Assembly: GCF_023230885.1 (NCBI RefSeq)
Contig: NZ_JALNWM010000116.1
Location: forward strand, 1-10,562
DNA from: Desulfocurvus sp.
GTDB lineage: Bacteria > Desulfobacterota > Desulfovibrionia > Desulfovibrionales > Desulfovibrionaceae
DNA: 10,562 nt
Direction of reading: 5' to 3'
This document shows, piece by piece, positions 6,553 through 10,562 of the stretch. Under the pieces are notes generated by a model that saw only the letters and a program-made list of their open reading frames with translations, did not search any database and was not told where the DNA came from. The stretch's first letter is position 1; every line of letters starts with the position of its first letter. The position numbers and the translations under genes were made by a program.

Positions 6553-7850
6553 TGACGCCCCTTGAAATTTCCCTGATCGCCATGGCCGCGATGTTCCTGC
6601 TGGGCATGCCCATCTTCATGGGCCTGGTCGTCTCCGCCTCCGCGGCCCTGCTGTGCAGCGACATCCTGCCCCTGTCCATCATCCACAACTCCCTGTTCGA
6701 CGGGCTGAACCTCTTCCCGCTGCTGGCCATCCCCTGTTTCGTCGTGGCCGGCTCGCTCATGGAATACGGCAACATCACCCACCAGATCGTGGACGTGGTC
6801 AAGCAGCTCGTGGGCCGCATGCACGGCGGCATGGGCATCACGACCATCCTGGCCTGCACGTTCTTCGCCGCCATCTCCGGCTCCGGACCGGGCACCGTGG
6901 CCGCCGTGGGCACCCTGCTCATCCCCGCCATGGTCCGCAACGGCTACTCCAAGGACTACGCGGCCGCGGCGGCCTCCTCCGGCGGCACCATCGGCGTGCT
7001 GATCCCGCCAAGCAACCCCATGATCATCTACGCCATCCTGGGCAACCTGTCGGTCACGGCCATGTTCACGGCGGGCTTCATCCCCGGGTTCCTGGTGGCG
7101 AGCATCATGTGCAGCACGGCCTACCTGCTGGCGCGCAAGAACGGCTTTTCGGGCGACGCCGACCAGCCGCCCTTCCACATGGGCACCTTCCTGCGCACAT
7201 GCGGGCGCTGCTTCTTCGCCCTGATGACCCCGGTGATCATCCTGGGCTCCATCTACACCGGCATGGCCACCCCGGTGGAGGCCTCCGTGGTGGGCATCGT
7301 CTGGGCCCTTTTCGTGGGCGTCGTCATCAACCGGGCCCTCAGGTGGGAGCACATCTACAAGTCCCTGCTGGAAGGCGCCATGATCTGCGGCGGCGTGCTG
7401 CTCATCGTCGGCGCGTCCACCCTGTTCGGCCGGATCCTGACCTTCGAGGAGGCGCCCCAGCGCCTGGTGTCCCTGGTCATGGGCATCTCCACCGACCCCA
7501 ACATCGTGCTGCTGCTGATCATCGCGGTGCTCTATGTGCTGGGCATGTTCATGGAAACCCTGGCCACCATCATCATCCTGGTGCCGGTGCTGCTGCCCGT
7601 CATCCTCAAGCTGGGCATCGACCCCATCCACTTCGGCATCATCCTGGTCATCACCAACAACGTGGCCATGCTCACGCCGCCCCTGGGGGTCAACCTCTTC
7701 GTGGCCTCGCGCATCTCCCACCTCTCGGTGGAGCGCGTGTCCATGGCGGTGCTGCCCTATATCGCGGCCCTGACCATAGCCATCCTGATCATCACCTTCT
7801 TCCCGTCCATTGCCACCTGGCTGCCGTATGCCCTGGGCTACGGCAGCTGA
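6552..7850 (+). CDS. dctM: TRAP transporter large membrane subunit (DctM family)
   Basis: 432-residue inner-membrane protein that forms the transport path and couples uptake to Na+. Hydrophobic helices run throughout. Family motifs are visible in order: SGSGPGTVAAVG (109-120), IPPSNPMIIYA (151-161), TPVEASVVG (240-248), MFMETLATIIILVP (332-345) and TPPLGVNLFVAS (375-386). The first and last of these form the Na+/substrate region in structurally studied relatives. The length is typical for an unfused DctM. Translation is coupled to dctQ by a one-base overlap. With dctP and dctQ it forms a complete tripartite importer in the usual P-Q-M order. Confidence 0.94.
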   Translation: MTPLEISLIAMAAMFLLGMPIFMGLVVSASAALLCSDILPLSIIHNSLFDGLNLFPLLAIPCFVVAGSLMEYGNITHQIVDVVKQLVGRMHGGMGITTILACTFFAAISGSGPGTVAAVGTLLIPAMVRNGYSKDYAAAAASSGGTIGVLIPPSNPMIIYAILGNLSVTAMFTAGFIPGFLVASIMCSTAYLLARKNGFSGDADQPPFHMGTFLRTCGRCFFALMTPVIILGSIYTGMATPVEASVVGIVWALFVGVVINRALRWEHIYKSLLEGAMICGGVLLIVGASTLFGRILTFEEAPQRLVSLVMGISTDPNIVLLLIIAVLYVLGMFMETLATIIILVPVLLPVILKLGIDPIHFGIILVITNNVAMLTPPLGVNLFVASRISHLSVERVSMAVLPYIAALTIAILIITFFPSIATWLPYALGYGS

Positions 7851-7857
7851 TGGAACC

Positions 7858-7926
7858 GCTTCCGGCGGGCACCCCCTCGCCCGCCGGAAGCCCCCACCGG
7901 GCCGCCCGGCAAGGACGGGCGGGCCC
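7858..7926 (+). other. Tandem GC stem-loops between dctM and regulator gene
   Basis: The first stem is a perfect 13-bp pairing of GCTTCCGGCGGGC (7858-7870) with GCCCGCCGGAAGC (7879-7891), with an 8-base loop. A second, imperfect hairpin pairs 7899-7908 with 7916-7926 with one bulged G. Neither is followed by a T-run. Together they fill most of the 98-base gap and could partly shield the regulator gene from operon read-through. Confidence 0.65.
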
Positions 7927-7948
7927 CTTGCCGCTGGAGAACGGAGAC

Positions 7949-9346
7949 ATGTATAGTCCGCACATGCTGGCCGACTATGTGCAACAACTCTGCGACACCT
8001 TTCGCGACGCCATCTGCGTGACCGACCGCGAGGGCGTGGTCGTGCTGGTCAATGGCCGCCACGCCGAACTGACCGGAATCCCCCGCGAAACGATCCTGGG
8101 CAAGCGCGCCCAGGACATGGTCCAAAGCGGCGTCTTCGACGTGGTGCTCAACCCGCGCGTCGTCGAGACGGGCGAGAAGGTCTCCAGTGTGCAGAACCTG
8201 TTCAACGGGCGCATCCTGCTGCTGGACGGCAACCCCATCAAGGACGCCTCGGGCCGCGTGGCCTACGTCGTCACGGTCCTGCGCGACGTGACCGTGCTGA
8301 CGGAACTGCGCGAGGAGGCCGGCGCCCAGAAGGAGTTGCTCGAAACCTTCCAGGCCCTGAGCCACGAGGGCGTGACCAGCAGCCAGTATCCCCGCGTGGT
8401 GCAAAGCAAGGCCATGCAGCGCCTGTACGCCGAGGCCGCGGCCATCGCCGAGACCGACGCCACGGTGCTCCTGCTGGGCGAGACCGGAGTGGGCAAGGAC
8501 GTGGTGGCCCGGCACATCCACCGCAAAAGCCACCGCGCCGAGGCGCCCTTCATCAAGGTCGACTGCGGGAGCATCCCCGAAAACCTCATCGAAACCGAAC
8601 TGTTCGGCTATGTGCCGGGGAGCTTTTCCGGCGCCAGCAAGAACGGCAAGGCCGGGCTCGTCGAGGCCGCCTCGTCGGGCACGCTGTTCCTGGACGAGAT
8701 CGGCGAGCTGCCCATGACCATGCAGTCGCGCCTGCTGCGCGTGCTCCAGGACTGGGAGGTTCTGCGCGTGGGCGCCACCACGCCGAAAAAGGTGGACGTG
8801 CGCGTCGTCGCCGCCACCAACAAGGAGCTGGAACGCGAAGTGGCCAAGGGCACCTTCCGGTCCGATCTCTACTACCGCCTGAAGGTCGCCGTGCTGACCA
8901 TCCCGCCCCTGCGCGCCCGCAAGGCCGACATCCTGCCCCTGGCCCAGGGCTTCCTGGCCTACTACAACAGGAAATACCGCAAGAAGGCGCGCTTCTCCGA
9001 GGATGCCGAACGGGTTCTGCGCGGCCACTTCTGGCCGGGCAACGTGCGCGAGCTGGAAAACCTGGTCCAGGGCCTCGTGGTGACCAGCAAGCAGGGAAGC
9101 ATCGAGGCGCAGGATCTCGCGGGCATCCGCCCCTGCCCCCAGGCGGACGGGGGCGACGCCGACTACGCCCTGCCCTGCGTCGAAGGCCGCTCGCTCAAAA
9201 GCATCATGAAGGAGGTGGAGGCCGCGCTCATCCGCAAGGGGCTCAAGAAATACGGCTCCATCAGCGAGCTGTCGCGCCACTTCCAGATGGACCGCAGCAC
9301 CATCTTCCGCAAGGTCAAGGAACTCGAATCCTCCAAACGCGGCTAG
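7949..9346 (+). CDS. PAS-domain sigma-54-dependent transcriptional activator
   Basis: 465-residue cytoplasmic activator. An N-terminal PAS sensor spans about 10-118 and is followed by a short linker helix. The AAA+ domain (about 147-380) has Walker A GETGVGKD (177-184), Walker B TLFLDEIGELP (245-255), FRSDLYYRL (303-311) with candidate arginine fingers, and WPGNVREL (362-369). A Fis-type helix-turn-helix occupies about 437-457 (ISELSRHFQMDRSTIFRKV). The sigma-54 contact loop reads GSFSGA (224-229) instead of GAFTGA, a conservative but uncommon form. No response-regulator receiver is present, so a small ligand bound by the PAS domain is the likely signal. The start at 7949 is supported by GGAGA at 7936-7940; the same frame is open far upstream but only as a shadow of dctM. 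The likely target is the sigma-54 promoter at 3996, giving positive autoregulation. Confidence 0.93.
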   Translation: MYSPHMLADYVQQLCDTFRDAICVTDREGVVVLVNGRHAELTGIPRETILGKRAQDMVQSGVFDVVLNPRVVETGEKVSSVQNLFNGRILLLDGNPIKDASGRVAYVVTVLRDVTVLTELREEAGAQKELLETFQALSHEGVTSSQYPRVVQSKAMQRLYAEAAAIAETDATVLLLGETGVGKDVVARHIHRKSHRAEAPFIKVDCGSIPENLIETELFGYVPGSFSGASKNGKAGLVEAASSGTLFLDEIGELPMTMQSRLLRVLQDWEVLRVGATTPKKVDVRVVAATNKELEREVAKGTFRSDLYYRLKVAVLTIPPLRARKADILPLAQGFLAYYNRKYRKKARFSEDAERVLRGHFWPGNVRELENLVQGLVVTSKQGSIEAQDLAGIRPCPQADGGDADYALPCVEGRSLKSIMKEVEAALIRKGLKKYGSISELSRHFQMDRSTIFRKVKELESSKRG

Positions 9347-9355
9347 CCCGGGCCA

Positions 9356-9386
9356 CGGACACCGGCCCGGAAAACCGGGCGGTCCG
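9356..9386 (+). other. Imperfect GC hairpin between regulator and dehydrogenase genes
   Basis: A GCCCGG-AAAA-CCGGGC core (9365-9380) is extended by interrupted pairs out to CGG (9356-9358) and CCG (9384-9386). No T-run follows. It resembles the other intercistronic hairpins of this operon. An alternative fold pairs 9348-9354 with 9364-9370. Confidence 0.5.
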
Positions 9387-9453
9387 CGCCCGGCGGCCCG
9401 GCGGGGCGCACGTCATGGCGGCGCCCGCACACCGCAAGCCACAAGGAACGGAA

Positions 9454-10308
9454 ATGCTCTTCGGTTTCATCGGCGTGGGCGCCATGGGCGGCCCCCTGGC
9501 CCGCAACCTGATCCGCGCGGGCAAGGACGTCCGCGTCTACAGCCGCACCCCCCAGGGCCGGGCAAAAACCCTGGCCGCAGGCGCCACAGGCGTCGCCGCC
9601 CAGGACATGCAAGACATGGCCCCGTGCGACGTGGTCTTCACCTGCCTGCCCCTGCCCGCGCATGTTCGGGAAAAGATGCTCGGGCCCGGCGGCGCCTATG
9701 CCTTCATGCGCCCCGGGGCGATCCATGTGGAACTGTCCACCATCGACCCCGGCACGGCCCGGGACCTGGCCGCCGCCGCAGGCAGCCGGGGCATCGCCTA
9801 TGTGCAGTGCACCCTGGGCAAAACCCCCGCCCACGCAGAACGGGCCGAGGCCCCGCTCTTCGCGGGCGGCGACCAGCGGGCCATCGCGGCCCTGGCCGAC
9901 GTGTGGCCGATCATCGGAGAGCTGAACAACGTGGGCGGCATCGACGCGGCCTGCGCCGTCAAGCTGGTCAGCAACCTCGTGGGCATGGCGAACCTGGCCG
10001 TGCTGAGCGAGGGACTGCGCATCGGCATGGCCGCCGGGGTGGACGGGGAAACCCTGCTGCGGCTGCTGGCCGACACCGGAGCGGCCAGCTTCCAGCTCGC
10101 CGCGCGCGGCCGGTCCATGGTCCTTGGCGACTACGAGCCCGCACGCTTCGCCCTCGACCTGGCCCTGAAGGACGTGCGCCTGGGCTGCGACATGGCCCAG
10201 GCCCTGGGCATCGACCCGCCCATGCTGGGCCAGGCCCTGGCCCGCTTCACCCTGGCCAGCGCCCGGGGCCTGGGCGCCCAGGACTGCGCGGCAGTACACG
10301 AGGCCTAG
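9454..10308 (+). CDS. Beta-hydroxyacid dehydrogenase family oxidoreductase, sulfolactaldehyde reductase-like
   Basis: 284-residue NAD(P)-dependent enzyme of the 3-hydroxyisobutyrate/tartronate-semialdehyde reductase family. The Rossmann motif is FIGVGAMGGPLARNL (5-19). Arg31 in YSRTP, after strand 2, suggests NADP(H) preference. The catalytic lysine is Lys170 in AVKLVSN, and LALKD (236-240) is the conserved C-terminal pair. The substrate loop, normally DAPVSGG, reads QCTLGKT (118-124). From memory, E. coli YihU (sulfolactaldehyde reductase) has PVGRT at the same place, with Arg123 and Thr124 near the sulfonate; here Gly122-Lys123-Thr124 line up with them. It may therefore reduce a sulfo-aldehyde or oxidise a hydroxy-sulfonate. 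The start at 9454 is preferred over an in-frame ATG at 9415 because AAGGA (9443-9447) precedes it and the protein then begins at the Rossmann strand. It is the last gene of the operon. A carboxylate substrate remains possible. Confidence 0.88.
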   Translation: MLFGFIGVGAMGGPLARNLIRAGKDVRVYSRTPQGRAKTLAAGATGVAAQDMQDMAPCDVVFTCLPLPAHVREKMLGPGGAYAFMRPGAIHVELSTIDPGTARDLAAAAGSRGIAYVQCTLGKTPAHAERAEAPLFAGGDQRAIAALADVWPIIGELNNVGGIDAACAVKLVSNLVGMANLAVLSEGLRIGMAAGVDGETLLRLLADTGAASFQLAARGRSMVLGDYEPARFALDLALKDVRLGCDMAQALGIDPPMLGQALARFTLASARGLGAQDCAAVHEA

Positions 10309-10411
10309 GGCCAGAAGCCCGCCCCCCCCAGGACGGCCAACCCCCTCCGAAAAACCAGCCCCCGCCCGTGGCCTGTTCCCGGCCGCCCCCAAACTGTTCC
10401 CAAACAAGAAA

Positions 10412-10447
10412 AGGGTTACGGCTTTCACCGTAACCCTGTATTTTCTT
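10412..10447. terminator. Bidirectional terminator between dehydrogenase gene and tRNA-Glu
   Basis: Perfect 10-bp stem AGGGTTACGG/CCGTAACCCT (10412-10421 with 10428-10437) with a 6-base loop. On the plus strand GTATTTTCTTT follows. On the minus strand the same stem is followed by TTTCTTGTTT. It can end both the operon and the convergent tRNA transcript. Confidence 0.88.
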
Positions 10448-10523
10448 TGGCGTCCCCAAGGGGGTTTGAACCCCTGTTACCGGCGTGAGAGGCCGGTGTC
10501 CTAGGCCACTAGACGATGGGGAC
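10448..10523 (-). tRNA. tRNA-Glu (anticodon CUC), CCA encoded
   Basis: On the minus strand the 76 bases fold as a full cloverleaf. The acceptor GTCCCCA pairs with TGGGGAC. The D arm contains TAGTGGCC. The anticodon stem CCGGC/GCCGG holds the loop CTCTCAC, so the anticodon is CTC (plus-strand 10487-10489). The T arm is AGGGG-TTCAAAC-CCCCT. The discriminator G and CCA are encoded (10448-10451). It reads the GAG codon, common in this GC-rich genome. It is transcribed toward the operon and ends at the shared terminator. Upstream (10531-10546) is a small CGGACG/CGTCCG hairpin; its promoter would be at or beyond the window edge. Confidence 0.96.
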
Positions 10524-10562
10524 GCTGTGGCGGACGTTGCCGTCCGGAGGGGTCTTATTGAC

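Noticed and set aside
6534..7721. Minus-strand open frame antisense to dctM, rich in His/Asp/Gln
   Set aside because: The composition is the mirror of dctM codons (GAT/CAT from ATC/ATG); there is no domain or plausible start context.
6653..7948. Upstream extension of the regulator frame through dctM
   Set aside because: The translation before 7949 is Arg/His/Pro-rich shadow sequence of dctM. The PAS domain starts after the ATG at 7949, which has a ribosome site.
7838..9280. Minus-strand open frame antisense to the sigma-54 activator
   Set aside because: It overlaps a well-supported AAA+ regulator and has no family features of its own.
9415..9453. Upstream ATG for the dehydrogenase
   Set aside because: It would add 13 residues before the Rossmann strand and has no good ribosome site; the ATG at 9454 has AAGGA at ideal spacing.
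1..10562. CRISPR arrays, insertion sequences, phage genes, rRNA
   Set aside because: No regularly spaced repeats, transposase or integrase domains, or rRNA-like stretches were found on reading both strands.

Overview
The window is high-GC DNA (about two-thirds G+C by eye). It looks like the chromosome of an anaerobic, sulfite-reducing deltaproteobacterium of the Desulfovibrio/Bilophila type. That placement is inferred from four things: an oxygen-sensitive glycyl radical enzyme (GRE) of the isethionate sulfite-lyase family with its activase, a TRAP transporter, a sigma-54 activator, and the codon style. No 16S or other taxonomic marker is present.

Layout: (1) 40-3509, a GRE and its radical-SAM activase, closed by a textbook Rho-independent terminator at 3532-3558. 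The promoter lies upstream of the window. (2) 3510-4069, a non-coding regulatory gap with an AT-rich stretch, several dyads and a near-consensus sigma-54 promoter at 3996-4011. (3) 4070-10308, a co-directional gene set: an amidohydrolase-fold protein, TRAP transporter subunits dctP-dctQ-dctM, a PAS-AAA+-Fis sigma-54 activator, and a beta-hydroxyacid dehydrogenase. (4) 10412-10447, a terminator usable from both strands, facing a minus-strand tRNA-Glu(CUC) at 10448-10523.

How the genes may work together (inference): the periplasmic DctP protein captures a small organic anion, most likely a C2-C3 sulfonate, and DctQM imports it with Na+. The GRE, activated by its activase, would split the C-S bond and release sulfite, which this kind of organism can respire. 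The dehydrogenase has a YihU-like Gly-Lys-Thr loop where ordinary family members have Ser-Gly-Gly, so it may interconvert a sulfo-aldehyde and a hydroxy-sulfonate. The PAS regulator probably senses the substrate or a product and drives the sigma-54 promoter of its own operon.

The combination is not simply the known isethionate pathway. The GRE keeps every catalytic residue I can map onto IslA, at a constant offset of 6, but one substrate-pocket aromatic (IslA Phe682) is Ile676 here. The amidohydrolase-fold protein has lost all but one of the usual metal ligands. No aldehyde/alcohol dehydrogenase, sulfite reductase or microcompartment gene is in view. A variant sulfonate desulfonation pathway with a substrate other than, or larger than, isethionate is the most interesting reading; ordinary isethionate use remains the main alternative.

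GC-rich perfect or near-perfect stem-loops without a U-tract sit in five of the intercistronic gaps, which suggests expression tuning by mRNA structure.
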